A stretch of 64,000 nucleotides of DNA from CAIWHR01 sp963816925 (lineage in GTDB: Bacteria; Pseudomonadota; Gammaproteobacteria; Burkholderiales; Casimicrobiaceae), in the NCBI GenBank assembly GCA_963816925.1, contig CAWFMY010000009.1, positions 62,001 to 126,000 on the forward strand. Reading direction: 5' to 3'. Positions 1-8,990 of this stretch are shown here, one piece after another (the stretch's first letter is position 1; every line of letters begins with the position of its first letter). The notes under the pieces are model-generated. The model was given only the letters and a program-made list of their open reading frames with translations. It was not told the origin of the DNA and made no database searches. The position numbers and the translations under genes were made by a program.

Positions 1-588
1 CCGACGGACATCACCGGCATCGTGCTCGCCGGCGGGCAGGGCCGGCGCATGGGCGGCGTCGACAAGGGATGGGTCGAGCTCGCCGGCAAGCCGATGATCG
101 CGCACGTGCTGAATCGTTTCGCGCCGCAGGTCGGGGACGTGCTGATCAACGCCAACCAGAATCTCGAGCGATACGCGACGTTCGGCGTTCCCGTCGTGCC
201 GGACGCGGTCGGCGGCTTCGCCGGTCCGCTCGCGGGTCTTCATGCCGGGATGACGCGCGCGACGCGGCCGTATGTGGTCACGGTGCCGTGCGATTCGCCG
301 TTTCTTCCTTCGGATCTTGTCGCGCGGCTCGCCGCCGGACTGGAGGCGCATGGCGGGCAACTCGCGGTCGCGAAGACGTTCGACCAGCCGCATCCGGTCT
401 TCTGCCTCGTGCGGCGCGACGTGCTCCCGCACCTCGCGACCTTCCTCGAAGCGGGCGGCCGCAAGATCGATGCGTGGTACGCCACGCTCACGGTCGTCGA
501 GGTCGCCTTCGACGACGAGGCCGATGCGTTTCGCAACATCAACACCAAGGATGAGCTTGCCGCAGCCGCGCCGCAGGATGGCCGCTGA
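1..588 (+). CDS. mobA: Molybdenum cofactor guanylyltransferase MobA (5' end outside window)
   Basis: Cytosolic enzyme that couples GMP from GTP to molybdenum-molybdopterin to make the bis-MGD cofactor. The frame is already open at base 1 (PTDITGI precedes a GTG at 22), and MobA proteins normally start a few residues before ITGxxLAGG, so the true start lies upstream of the window. Visible family marks are the N-terminal nucleotide-binding loop LAGGQGRRMGGVDKG, VPCDSPFLP near residue 95 (metal/substrate region) and a C-terminal NINTKDEL. Downstream on the same strand is moeA, which inserts molybdenum, so both act in one pathway, although a lipoprotein gene on the other strand separates them. 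Confidence 0.95.
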   Translation, partial: PTDITGIVLAGGQGRRMGGVDKGWVELAGKPMIAHVLNRFAPQVGDVLINANQNLERYATFGVPVVPDAVGGFAGPLAGLHAGMTRATRPYVVTVPCDSPFLPSDLVARLAAGLEAHGGQLAVAKTFDQPHPVFCLVRRDVLPHLATFLEAGGRKIDAWYATLTVVEVAFDDEADAFRNINTKDELAAAAPQDGR

Positions 589-606
589 CGCCCCAGGGTG
601 AACGGG

Positions 607-996
607 TCAGTGCCACGGATTGGCGCGCAGCCACCCCATCGTATTATTGGCTGCGGTCAACCGCACGGCCTCGGGCACGAGCGCGGCAAGGATCTGCCCA
701 TCTTTCGCCCGGTCGAACGTCGTCGCGGTAGCCCGCAAGCCCTCTGGGCCGATCTCCAGCACGAACGCCGACGGCTCCGCCGTCGCCGGGTATCGCACGT
801 AGACCGCACCGTAGCCGGTCTCCAGCTGGACCATGGCGCCACTTCCCGGCGAGATCACCCGGGTGATACCCACCGCTTGAAGTTGCTCGGCGTAGGGCTG
901 CGCCAACCGGGCAAGCTCAGGCTGGTCGGTCGTGGGCAGGTGCGCCGTGGATGCGCAGGCGCAAAGCAGGAGGAGCGGGAGCGGCTTGACGAGCAT
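607..996 (-). CDS. Small hypothetical lipoprotein
   Basis: 129 residues. The N-terminus MLVKPLPLLLLCACAS is a short charged start followed by a leucine run and Cys residues, best read as a lipoprotein signal peptide with an atypical lipobox (LCA-C or LLL-C). The rest is a small soluble domain without a motif I recognise; it contains YGAVYVRYPA and ends NTMGWLRANPWH. It lies on the minus strand between mobA (19 bp away, convergent) and moeA (divergent). I cannot assign a function. A secreted or outer-membrane-anchored protein is the inference. Confidence 0.6.
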   Translation of the reverse strand: MLVKPLPLLLLCACASTAHLPTTDQPELARLAQPYAEQLQAVGITRVISPGSGAMVQLETGYGAVYVRYPATAEPSAFVLEIGPEGLRATATTFDRAKDGQILAALVPEAVRLTAANNTMGWLRANPWH

Positions 997-1115
997 GTCC
1001 GAGTGTAGACCCTCTCCAACGTTTCTTGCTTACCTCGCCCGTCGAGCAGGATCGCTCGGGACGGCTGCGCCGGACTAGAATCACGCTTTTCGTCATCCCT
1101 CGAACCCTCCTGCGC

Positions 1116-2393
1116 ATGAACGAGCCCAAGACCCTCCGCGAAGCCTCCTGCGCCGATGACTACGATCCGAATTCGATGCCGGTCGAGCGCGCCCGCGCGC
1201 TGATCCGGACCTTTCTCGCGCCGGTCACGGCGACGGAGCGCGTCCACATCCGGCAGGCGCTCCATCGCGTGCTCGCATCCGACGTCGTTTCGCCGCACGA
1301 CGTCCCGGGGCACGACAACTCGGCAATGGACGGCTACGCGATCCGTTTTGCCGATCTTTTGCCGGACGGCGAAACGGTTCTCCTGCGCGTCGGCGAATCG
1401 TTTGCCGGCAAGCCGTCGAACGCGGCCATCGGACCGGGTCAATGCGTGCGAATCTTCACCGGCGGCGTCATGCCGCAAGGCGCGGACTCCGTCGTCATGC
1501 AGGAGCGCTCGACGGTCGACGGGGACCGCGTGCGCGTCGCCGCGGGCGCGCTCTCGAAGGCCGGGCAGAACCGCCGCTTCGCCGGCGAAGACCTGAAGCG
1601 CGGGCAGGTCGTATTCGCCACCGGGCAATACGTGCGCCCCGCCGAGCTCGGCATGCTGGCGTCGCTCGGCATCGGCGAGGTGACGGTCTTCCGGAAACTG
1701 CGCGTCGCGTTCTTCTCGACCGGCGACGAGCTGAAATCGGTCGGCACACCGCTCGCCGCGGGCGAGATCTACGACAGCAACCGCTATACGCTGTACGGCA
1801 TGCTGGCGCGCCTCAACTGCGAGGCGATCGACATGGGCGTCATCCCCGACGCCCCCGAAGCGGTGGAGCGCGCGTTCGCGAGCGCGGCCGGATGCGCGGA
1901 TGTGGTCATCACGTCGGGCGGCGTGTCGGTCGGCGAAGCCGATTTCGTCAAGACGCTGCTCGACAAGCTGGGCGAAGTCCTCTTCTGGAAGATCGCGATG
2001 AAGCCCGGTCGGCCGCTCGCCTACGGCCGCATCGGCAACGCGCACTTCTTCGGGCTGCCGGGAAATCCCGTAGCCGTGATGGTCACGTTCTACGCGTTCG
2101 TGCAGGACGCACTCAAGATCCTGCAAGGACAACGGACCATTGCCGCAGCGCCGACATTCAAGGTGCCGCTCGCGGCGCCGATCCGCAAGGTGCCCGGGCG
2201 CACGGAGTTCCAGCGCGCGATTCTCGCGCAGGACGCCGCCGGGGCGTGGACGGTGCGCACGACCGGTGACCAGGGCTCGGGCATCCTGTCGTCGATGTCG
2301 CGCGCGAATTGCTTTGTCGTGCTGTCGCCGGACACCGGCAATGTCGCCGCCGGAGAAACCGTCGACGTGCAGCTGTTCGAAGGACTGATCTGA
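1116..2393 (+). CDS. moeA: Molybdopterin molybdenumtransferase MoeA
   Basis: Inserts molybdate into adenylylated molybdopterin, the step before MobA. I start it at ATG 1116 (MNEPKTLREASC); the frame is open further upstream but that stretch is not MoeA-like. Family marks in order: HDNSAMDGYAIR (~residue 70), FSTGDEL (~200), TSGGVSVGEADFVK (~270, MoCF-binding loop), MKPGRPLAYGR and GLPGNPVAVMVTF (~310-330). The length of 425 aa is normal. A TAGAAT at 1076-1081 is a possible -10 box. The stop overlaps the beginning of the chrA frame, which suggests co-transcription. Confidence 0.95.
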   Translation: MNEPKTLREASCADDYDPNSMPVERARALIRTFLAPVTATERVHIRQALHRVLASDVVSPHDVPGHDNSAMDGYAIRFADLLPDGETVLLRVGESFAGKPSNAAIGPGQCVRIFTGGVMPQGADSVVMQERSTVDGDRVRVAAGALSKAGQNRRFAGEDLKRGQVVFATGQYVRPAELGMLASLGIGEVTVFRKLRVAFFSTGDELKSVGTPLAAGEIYDSNRYTLYGMLARLNCEAIDMGVIPDAPEAVERAFASAAGCADVVITSGGVSVGEADFVKTLLDKLGEVLFWKIAMKPGRPLAYGRIGNAHFFGLPGNPVAVMVTFYAFVQDALKILQGQRTIAAAPTFKVPLAAPIRKVPGRTEFQRAILAQDAAGAWTVRTTGDQGSGILSSMSRANCFVVLSPDTGNVAAGETVDVQLFEGLI

Positions 2394-3767
2394 CCGCGGC
2401 ACCGCAGGCGGGCGCCGCGCCCCCCTCGGCGCCGTCGCGCGCCGAGGCGTTCCGATATTGGCTGAAGCTCGGCTTCCTCAGCTTCGGCGGGCCGGCCGGG
2501 CAGATCGCGCTGATGCATCACGACCTCGTCGACGGCAAGCGCTGGATCTCCGAGCGGCGCTTCCTGCACGCGCTCAACTACTGCATGGTGCTCCCGGGGC
2601 CGGAAGCGCAGCAGCTTGCGACCTACATCGGCTGGCTCATGCACCGGACGTGGGGCGGCATCGTCGCCGGCGCGCTGTTCGTGCTGCCGTCGCTCATCAT
2701 CCTGATCGCGCTGTCGTGGCTCTACATGGCCTACGGCGACGTGCCGGCGGTCGCGGGCATCCTCTACGGCATCAAGCCCGCCGTCGTCGCGATCGTGCTG
2801 CACGCGGCGTGGCGCATCGGCACGCGCGCGCTGAAGCGGCCGACGCTGTGGGCGATCGCCGCGGCCGCATTCGTCGCGATCTTCGCGTTTCGCGTGCCGT
2901 TTCCGCTCATCGTTCTCGCGGCGGGACTGATCGGGTATATCGGCGGGCGCGTCGCACCGCGGGAGTTCGCCGTCGGCGGCGCGCATGGCGAAGCGAGCGG
3001 CGCGCACGCGCCGGCGGTGATCGACGACGACACGCCGACGCCGCCGCATGCGCGCTTTCGCTGGTCGCGGCTCGCGCTCGTCGTCGCGATCAGCGTCGCG
3101 CTGTGGCTCTTCGCGCTCGCGATGCTGGTCGCGAGCTTCGGGCCGGGATCGACGCTGCCGCGGATGGGCTGGTTCTTCACCAAGGCGGCGCTCCTGACGT
3201 TCGGCGGCGCGTACGCGGTGCTGCCCTACGTCTACCAGGGCGCGGTCGAGACCTACGCGTGGCTCACACCCGTGCAGATGGTCGACGGCCTCGCACTCGG
3301 CGAAACCACGCCCGGGCCCCTGATCATGGTCGTCGCGTTCGTGGGCTTCGTCGGCGGCTGGACCAAGGCGATCTTCGGTCCCGATGCGCTGGCGCATGGC
3401 CGGCATCGCGGGCGCGTGCGTCGCGACGTTCTTCACGTTCCTGCCGTCGTTCCTGTTCATTCTCGCGGGCGGCCCGCTGGTCGAGACCACGCACGGCCAG
3501 CTGCGCTTCACCGCGCCGCTTTCCGGCATCACCGCGGCGGTCGTCGGCGTGATCGTCAATCTCGCGATGTTCTTCGCGTGGCACGTGTTCTGGCCGCATG
3601 GGTGGGACGCCGACGGCGACGTTGCGCGGGATCGATGCCTCTCGGCTCGCTCATCGGCGTCGCCGCCGCCGTTGCGCTGTTCCGCTTCAAGGCGGGCGTG
3701 ATCCCGGTGATTCTCGCGTGCGGCGCCGACCGGCCTCGCGCTGCGTCTGATGGTCCCGGTATCATGA
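2390..3767 (+). pseudogene. chrA: Chromate transporter ChrA, frameshifted in four places
   Basis: CHR-family inner-membrane transporter that exports chromate. The first half is intact: FLSFGGPAGQIALMHHD, LPGPEAQQLATYIGWLMH and several hydrophobic helices, then the second CHR domain with KAALLTFGGAYAVLPYVYQ and LGETTPGPLIMVVAFVGF. After about base 3395 the protein continues only by changing frame near 3395, 3597, 3652 and 3729; each break is repaired by removing one base, giving GIAGACVATFFTFLPSFLF, GVAAAVALFRFKAGVIPVI and GLALRLMVPVS before the stop at 3765-3767. There is no ATG, GTG or TTG at the expected start; 2390 is a CTG overlapping the moeA stop, so the start is uncertain. It is either a young pseudogene or, more likely, a gene damaged by sequence errors. 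Confidence 0.8.
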
Positions 3768-3796
3768 CGCGCTATCACCACCGGAACCGCCGCGAC

Positions 3797-4478
3797 ATGT
3801 CCTCGCTGAAACATCTGCATCGAACGCAACCGCGCCTGGGCCGCTGACCTGCGCGCGCGCAATCCCGATTTCTTCACCGCGACTCGCCGAGCAGCAGGCG
3901 CCGCGCTACCTGTGGATCGGCTGCTCCGACAGCCGCGTTCCGGCCAACGAGATCACCGGCCTCGCGCCGGGCGAGCTGTTCGTCCACCGCAATGTCGCCA
4001 ACGTCGTCGTGCACTCCGACTTGAATTGCCTCTCGGTGCTGCAGTTCGCGGTCGAGGCGCTCAAGGTCGAGCACGTGATCGTCGTCGGCCACTACGGCTG
4101 CGGCGGCGTGCGCGCCGCGTATCGAGGGCAAGCCGCTCGGCCTGATCGACAACTGGCTGCGGCACGTGCAGGACGTCGCCGGCAAGCACGTCGACCTGCT
4201 CGAGGCGCATCGCGGACGAGCGAGCGCGCATCGACCGGCTGTGCGAGCTCAACGTGATCGAGCAGGTCGTGCACGTTGCGCGCACGACGATCGTGCAGGA
4301 CGCGTGGCGGCGCGGGCAGCCGCTGACGCTGCACGCGTGGATCTACGGGCTGCACGACGGCCTCGTGCGCGACCTCGGATTCGAGGCGGACAGCTCGCAG
4401 GCGCTCGCAGATCTCTACCCGCAGGCGATCGCCGGGCTCGGGAAATCCGCCGCGGCGATGGCAGCGTCGCGGGCGGCG
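3797..4478 (+). pseudogene. can: Beta-class carbonic anhydrase, frameshifted in four places
   Basis: Zinc enzyme that interconverts CO2 and bicarbonate in the cytosol. Family marks are present but spread over frames: MSSLKHL at 3797, then LWIGCSDSRVPANEITGL (zinc Cys and the Asp-Arg dyad), FVHRNVANVV, VGHYGCGGVRAA (zinc His and Cys), then IDNWLRHVQDVAGKH and CELNVIEQVVHVARTTIVQ. Single extra bases near 3818, 3880, 4120 and 4208 break the frame; removing each restores a continuous CA. No stop codon is found in the expected frame before the end of relA at 4479, so the 3' end is approximate. The gene directly follows chrA, and both share the same kind of damage. Confidence 0.8.
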
Positions 4479-6698
4479 TCAGCGGCGTGTCGCCGACACC
4501 ACGCCGCGCACGTCGCGGACGAGCGCCAGCGCGCGCTGCAGCGCTTCGAGGCTCCGCACCTCCAGCGTGAACGCCATGCGGCTGCGCATGTCGCGCGTCA
4601 GCGTGTTGGCCGCGGTGACGTTGATGCGCTCGCGCGAGAACACCTCGGTGACGTCGCGCAGCAGTCCCTGCCGGTCCGCGGCCTCCAGCACGACGTCGAC
4701 CGGAAACACCTCGTCGCGCGGCGCGCCCCAATCGGCGGTGATCAGGCGCTCGGGCTCGCGCGCGCGCAGGCGCTCGACGGTCGTGCAGCTCGCGCGATGG
4801 ATCGTCACGCCCTTGCCGCGGGTGACGAAGCCGACGATGCCGTCGGGCGGCGCCGGCTTGCAGCAGCGCGCGAGGACCGTCATCAGCCGGTCGACGCCGA
4901 GGACGCTGATGCCGCTGCCGGCGCCCGCCGCCTTGCTCTGCCGCAGCAATCCGGGCTCGGGTTCGGGCTCCGGCGCTGCCGCCGGTTGCACGACCGCCTT
5001 GATCGCCGTCTGGATCTGCCGCGTGTTGAGTTCCTCGCGGCCCACCGCGGCAAAGAGGTCGTCGGACTTCTCGAATCCGGCCTTCACCGCGACTGCGTCG
5101 AGATTGACGGCCGTCGCGCCGGCGCGCGCCAGCTCGCGCTCCACGACCGCGCGACCGTGCGCAAGCGTTTCCTCCAGCTGCTGCGCCTTGAACCATTGCC
5201 GGACCTTCGTTCGCGCGCGGTGGCTCGTCACGTAGCCCAGCTCGGCGTTCACCCAGTCCCGCGAGGGTCCGCCCACCTTCGCGGCGATGATCTCGACGCG
5301 CTGGCCGTTCTTCAGCACGGTGTTGAGCGGCACCATCGCGCCGTCGACGCGCGCGCCGCGGCAGCGGTGGCCGAGACTCGTGTGCACGGCGTACGCGAAA
5401 TCGACCGGCGTGGCGCCGCGCGGCAGGTCGACGACCTTGCCCTGCGGGGTCAGCACGTAGATCGTGTCGGTGAAGAGGCTCGTGCGGAATGCGGTCAGCC
5501 ATTCCGACGATCCCGCGACGTCGTCCTTCCAGTCGAGCACCTGGCGCAGCCAGGCGATCCGGTCCTCGAACGCAGGATCGCGGCGCACGGCCTTCTGTCC
5601 GGTTTCCTTGTAGCGCCAGTGCGCGGCGACGCCGTACTCCGAATGCTGGTGCATGTCGACCGTGCGGATCTGCACCTCGAGCGCCTTGCCCTCGGGGCCG
5701 ATCACCGCGGTGTGGAGGGAGCGGTAGCTGTTGGCCTTCGGCTTCGCGATGTAGTCGTCGAACTCGCCGGGGAGCGGCGTCCACACGTGATGGACGATGC
5801 CGAGCGCCGCATAGCAGTCGCGCACGTCGTCGACGAGGATGCGCACGGCGCGGATGTCGTAGAGCGCGTCGATGCCCACTTCCTTGCGCCGCATCTTGTT
5901 CCAGATGCTGTAGATGTGCTTGGGCCGGCCGGTGACGTCGGCCTTGATGCCGGCCTCCGCGAGCTGGCGGCGCAGGAGCCCGATGACGGACTCGATGTAG
6001 CGCTCGCGGTCGGCGCGCCGCTCGTCCAGCATCTTCGCGATCGCCTTGTAGGTGACCGGGTCGAGCGCGCGCAAGCTCAGGTCCTCGAGCTCCCATTTGA
6101 GCTGCCAGACGCCGAGGCGATTGGCGAGCGGCGCGAAGAGATCCTGGACCTCGCGCGCGGCGCGGTCACGGGGCTCCGCGAGCGACGGCCCTGCCGACAC
6201 CAGGTAGCGCAGCGCCTGCGTCCGCTCGGCGAGCTTGATCAGCACGACGCGGATGTCCTCGACCATCGCGAGCAGCATCTTGCGCAGGCGCTCGGCCTGC
6301 GCGGCGCGCTCCTCGGCGTCGCCGGTGGCGGGCAGCGCGCGGATCTCGTCCATGCGCGCAACACCCGCGACGAGCGCCGCGACATCGGCGCCGAAGCGCT
6401 CCGCGACTTCCTCGCCGTCGAAGCCCTTCGCCGCCGGCAGGCCGATCAGCAGCGCGGCGCGGACCGTCGCCGCGTCGAGCTTGAGCCCTGCCACGATGGC
6501 GGCCGTGCCCGCGGCGTGCGCTGCAAGCGGCTCGCCGTCGCGGGAGACTACGTCGGCGCCGAGCGCCTGCGCGTGCGCGTGCGCCGCGCGAAAGCCGGCA
6601 ATGTCGTCGTCGGGATAGGCGCCGCGCAATGCGTCGAGCCAGGCGGCGATTCCCGGCGCCGTCGCCGATTCGGCGGGCATGCGCAACGATGTTGTCAT
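4479..6698 (-). CDS. relA: GTP pyrophosphokinase RelA ((p)ppGpp synthetase I)
   Basis: Ribosome-associated enzyme that makes (p)ppGpp in the stringent response. 739 aa with the Rel/Spo order: degenerate HD region (the HDxxED metal motif is replaced by LLIGLPAAKGFD near residue 85, so hydrolase activity should be absent), synthetase domain with YDIRAVRIL and EFDDYIAKPKANSYRSLH (~300-330), TGS domain DTIYVLTPQGKVVDLP (~410) and a C-terminal ACT domain. The acidic EFDD in place of the basic RxKD is the known RelA signature, as opposed to bifunctional SpoT. A TATAAT lies only 6 bases before the ATG. The 3' end converges on the damaged carbonic anhydrase. Confidence 0.95.
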   Translation of the reverse strand: MTTSLRMPAESATAPGIAAWLDALRGAYPDDDIAGFRAAHAHAQALGADVVSRDGEPLAAHAAGTAAIVAGLKLDAATVRAALLIGLPAAKGFDGEEVAERFGADVAALVAGVARMDEIRALPATGDAEERAAQAERLRKMLLAMVEDIRVVLIKLAERTQALRYLVSAGPSLAEPRDRAAREVQDLFAPLANRLGVWQLKWELEDLSLRALDPVTYKAIAKMLDERRADRERYIESVIGLLRRQLAEAGIKADVTGRPKHIYSIWNKMRRKEVGIDALYDIRAVRILVDDVRDCYAALGIVHHVWTPLPGEFDDYIAKPKANSYRSLHTAVIGPEGKALEVQIRTVDMHQHSEYGVAAHWRYKETGQKAVRRDPAFEDRIAWLRQVLDWKDDVAGSSEWLTAFRTSLFTDTIYVLTPQGKVVDLPRGATPVDFAYAVHTSLGHRCRGARVDGAMVPLNTVLKNGQRVEIIAAKVGGPSRDWVNAELGYVTSHRARTKVRQWFKAQQLEETLAHGRAVVERELARAGATAVNLDAVAVKAGFEKSDDLFAAVGREELNTRQIQTAIKAVVQPAAAPEPEPEPGLLRQSKAAGAGSGISVLGVDRLMTVLARCCKPAPPDGIVGFVTRGKGVTIHRASCTTVERLRAREPERLITADWGAPRDEVFPVDVVLEAADRQGLLRDVTEVFSRERINVTAANTLTRDMRSRMAFTLEVRSLEALQRALALVRDVRGVVSATRR

Positions 6699-6704
6699 CG
6701 ACGC

Positions 6705-6710
6705 ATTATA
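6705..6710 (-). promoter_or_regulatory. -10 box of relA, close to the start codon
   Basis: Perfect TATAAT on the minus strand, 6 bases before the relA ATG (6698). No convincing -35 is visible at 16-18 bases. If used, transcription would begin at about the A of the start codon, giving a leaderless or near-leaderless relA mRNA. Confidence 0.5.
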
Positions 6711-6743
6711 GCGACGACGGTCGACCGGACTGCCTGCCGTGCC

Positions 6744-8108
6744 TCAGTCCGCCGCGGCGGCGAACGTCGCGGTGATCGAGTCGGCAACCCGCTGCGCGCA
6801 CGTATCCGCGGTCGAGCGGTCCGCGGCCTCGACCATCACGCGCAGCACGGGTTCGGTGCCGGACGGCCGCAGCAGGATGCGACCAGCGTTGCCCAGCGCG
6901 GCCCGGGCATCGTCTTCCGCGGCGCGGATCGCCGCGCTGCCTTTCCAGTCGAACCCTTTCGGCATGCGGACATTGATGAGCCGCTGCGGAAACAGCGTCA
7001 CGGGCGCCGCCGCGGCGGCCAGCGTATTGTCGTGACCGTTCAGCGCGCGCAGCACGGCGAGCGCGGCGACGATCGCGTCGCCGGTCGTGTGCTTGTCGAG
7101 GCAGAGCAGGTGCCCGGAGTTTTCGCCGCCGAGCTGCCATCCCTTCTCGTTCATCCTCTCCAGCACGTAGCGGTCGCCGACCGCGGCGCGCTCGAGCGGA
7201 ACACCCGCGCGGGTCAGTGCCTGCTCGAAGCCGAGGTTGCTCATTTGCGTGCCGACGACCCCACCGGCCAAGGCGCCGCGCGCGCGGTACTCCATCGCAA
7301 TCACGTAAAGCAGCTGGTCGCCGTCGTACAGGCGACCCTCGCTGTCGGCCATGATCAGCCGGTCGCCGTCGCCATCGAGCGCGACGCCGAGGTCGGCGCG
7401 ATGCTCAAGCACCGCCTGCCGCAGATGCTCCGGATGCGTCGCCCCGACGCCGTCGTTGATGTTCATGCCGTTGGGTTCCGCGCCCACGGCGATCACCTCG
7501 GCGCCGAGCTCGTGGAACACCGGCGGCGCGACGTGATAGCCGGCGCCGTTCGCGCAGTCGACGACGATGCGCCAGCCCTTGAGATCCCGCTCGTTCGGGA
7601 ACGTGCTCTTGCAGAACTCGACGTAGCGCCCGGCCGCGTCGTCGATCCGGCGCGCCTTGCCGAGGTCGGCCGAGCGCACGCACGCGAGCGGAAGCGCCAT
7701 CGCGCGCTCGATCGCCTGCTCGACGCTGTCGGGGAGCTTCGCGCCCGTCGCGCCGAAGAACTTGATGCCGTTGTCGTCGTACGGATTGTGCGACGCGCTG
7801 ATGACGATGCCCGCGGACAGGCGGAGCGCGCGCGTGAGGTAGGCGACCGCCGGGGTCGGCAGCGGGCCGGACAGGTAGACGTCGACGCCGGCCGCCGACA
7901 GCCCGGCTTCGAGCGCGGCCTCGAGCAGGTAACCGGAGATCCGCGTGTCCTTGCCGATCAGCACCGCGGGCCGCGTGCCCGCGAGCGCGGGCTCCGCGGC
8001 CAGCACCCGGCCCGCCGCCCAGCCCAGCTTCAGCACGAGCTCGGGCGTGATCGGCGGATCGCCCACGCGACCGCGTACGCCGTCGGTGCCGAAGTATTGT
8101 CGCGTCAT
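6744..8108 (-). CDS. glmM: Phosphoglucosamine mutase GlmM
   Basis: Converts glucosamine-6-P to glucosamine-1-P for UDP-GlcNAc, feeding peptidoglycan and LPS synthesis. 454 aa starting MTRQYFGTDGVRGRVG. The phosphoserine loop is ISASHNPYDDNGIKFFG (~residue 100), the Mg site DGDGDRLIMAD (~240), the sugar-binding loop GGENSGHLLC (~325) and the phosphate-binding end RPSGTEPVLRVMVE. The frame runs further upstream but that part is antisense-like shadow inside folP, so I start at 8108. It is 4 bases behind the folP stop, the classical folP-glmM pair. Confidence 0.97.
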   Translation of the reverse strand: MTRQYFGTDGVRGRVGDPPITPELVLKLGWAAGRVLAAEPALAGTRPAVLIGKDTRISGYLLEAALEAGLSAAGVDVYLSGPLPTPAVAYLTRALRLSAGIVISASHNPYDDNGIKFFGATGAKLPDSVEQAIERAMALPLACVRSADLGKARRIDDAAGRYVEFCKSTFPNERDLKGWRIVVDCANGAGYHVAPPVFHELGAEVIAVGAEPNGMNINDGVGATHPEHLRQAVLEHRADLGVALDGDGDRLIMADSEGRLYDGDQLLYVIAMEYRARGALAGGVVGTQMSNLGFEQALTRAGVPLERAAVGDRYVLERMNEKGWQLGGENSGHLLCLDKHTTGDAIVAALAVLRALNGHDNTLAAAAAPVTLFPQRLINVRMPKGFDWKGSAAIRAAEDDARAALGNAGRILLRPSGTEPVLRVMVEAADRSTADTCAQRVADSITATFAAAAD

Positions 8109-8112
8109 GTCG

Positions 8113-8925
8113 TCAGTCAGTCTGGATTGCGTGCCACACCTTGAGCGCATCGACCGTCTCGCGCACGTCGTGCACGCGCACGATCGAAGCGCCACGCGCC
8201 ACCGCCGCCAGCGCCGCGGCCAGGCTTGCCGCCATGCGCTCGTCGACCGGACGTCCCGTGATCGTGCCGAGCGACGATTTGCGCGACAGGCCTGCGAGCA
8301 CGGGATAACCCGCCGACGCGAGATCCGGCAGCGCGCGCAGCAGCGCGAGATTATGCGCCAGCGTCTTGCCGAAGCCAAAGCCGGGATCGACGACGACCCG
8401 CTCGCGCGCGATGCCGGCGTCTTCGCATGCCCGCGCCCGCGCCAGGAGGAATTCGCGGACTTCGCGCACGACGTCGCCGTACTGCGGCGCGCGCTGCATC
8501 GTTCCCGGCTCGCCTTGCATGTGCACGAGGCAGACCGCGGCGTTCGTTCGGGCCACGACGTCGAGCGCTCCGGGGGCTCCGAGTGCGCCGACGTCGTTGA
8601 TCATCGCGGCGCCCGCGGCGATCGCGCCGCGCATGACCGCGGGCCGGCGCGTATCCGCCGACACGAGGAGACCGCCGCCCGCCAGCGCTTCGATCACCGG
8701 CAGCACGCGCTTCATTTCCTCCGCTTCGGAGACCGCCGCCGCGCCGGGTCGCGTCGACTCGCCGCCGACGTCGATCAGGTCCGCTCCATCCGCCGCCATT
8801 TGCCGCGCGTGCGCCAGCGCGGCCGCGGTGTCGACATGGCGGCCGCCGTCGAAGAACGAATCGGGCGTCACGTTGAGGATGCCCATGACGCGCGGGACCG
8901 CAAGGTCCAGGACGTGCGCAGCCAC
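8113..8925 (-). CDS. folP: Dihydropteroate synthase FolP
   Basis: Condenses p-aminobenzoate with the dihydropterin pyrophosphate in folate synthesis; target of sulfonamides. 270 aa with VMGILNVTPDSFFDGGRH near the N-terminus, DVGGESTRPGA, a VDPGFGFGKT loop (~residue 190) and AGLSRKSSLG (~220), all standard DHPS substrate-binding segments. It lies between ftsH and glmM on the same strand, separated from ftsH by a terminator hairpin, so ftsH read-through into folP should be limited. Confidence 0.97.
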   Translation of the reverse strand: MAAHVLDLAVPRVMGILNVTPDSFFDGGRHVDTAAALAHARQMAADGADLIDVGGESTRPGAAAVSEAEEMKRVLPVIEALAGGGLLVSADTRRPAVMRGAIAAGAAMINDVGALGAPGALDVVARTNAAVCLVHMQGEPGTMQRAPQYGDVVREVREFLLARARACEDAGIARERVVVDPGFGFGKTLAHNLALLRALPDLASAGYPVLAGLSRKSSLGTITGRPVDERMAASLAAALAAVARGASIVRVHDVRETVDALKVWHAIQTD

Positions 8926-8935
8926 ATCTCAGCTT

Positions 8936-8967
8936 CATAAACAAAGACGGGGCGCCACAGCGCCCCG
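8936..8967 (-). terminator. Rho-independent terminator after ftsH
   Basis: On the minus strand, CGGGGCGC-TGTG-GCGCCCCG forms a perfect 8-bp stem with a 4-base loop (8948-8967), followed by the T-rich GTCTTTGTTTATG. It begins 23 bases past the ftsH stop and ends just before the folP start. Confidence 0.8.
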
Positions 8968-8990
8968 GTTCCATCAGAAGTTTTCCGCGC

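Noticed and set aside
3384..4478. Programmed +1 frameshifting in chrA and the carbonic anhydrase
   Set aside because: There are eight sites with no shared slippery sequence, stop codon or pause element; recoding at this density is not plausible.
4254..8144. A 1296-codon plus-strand open frame
   Set aside because: It is antisense to relA and glmM, whose motifs are unambiguous on the minus strand; composition is His/Arg/Ala shadow of high-GC codons. Only its first ~65 codons are real (carbonic anhydrase C-terminus).
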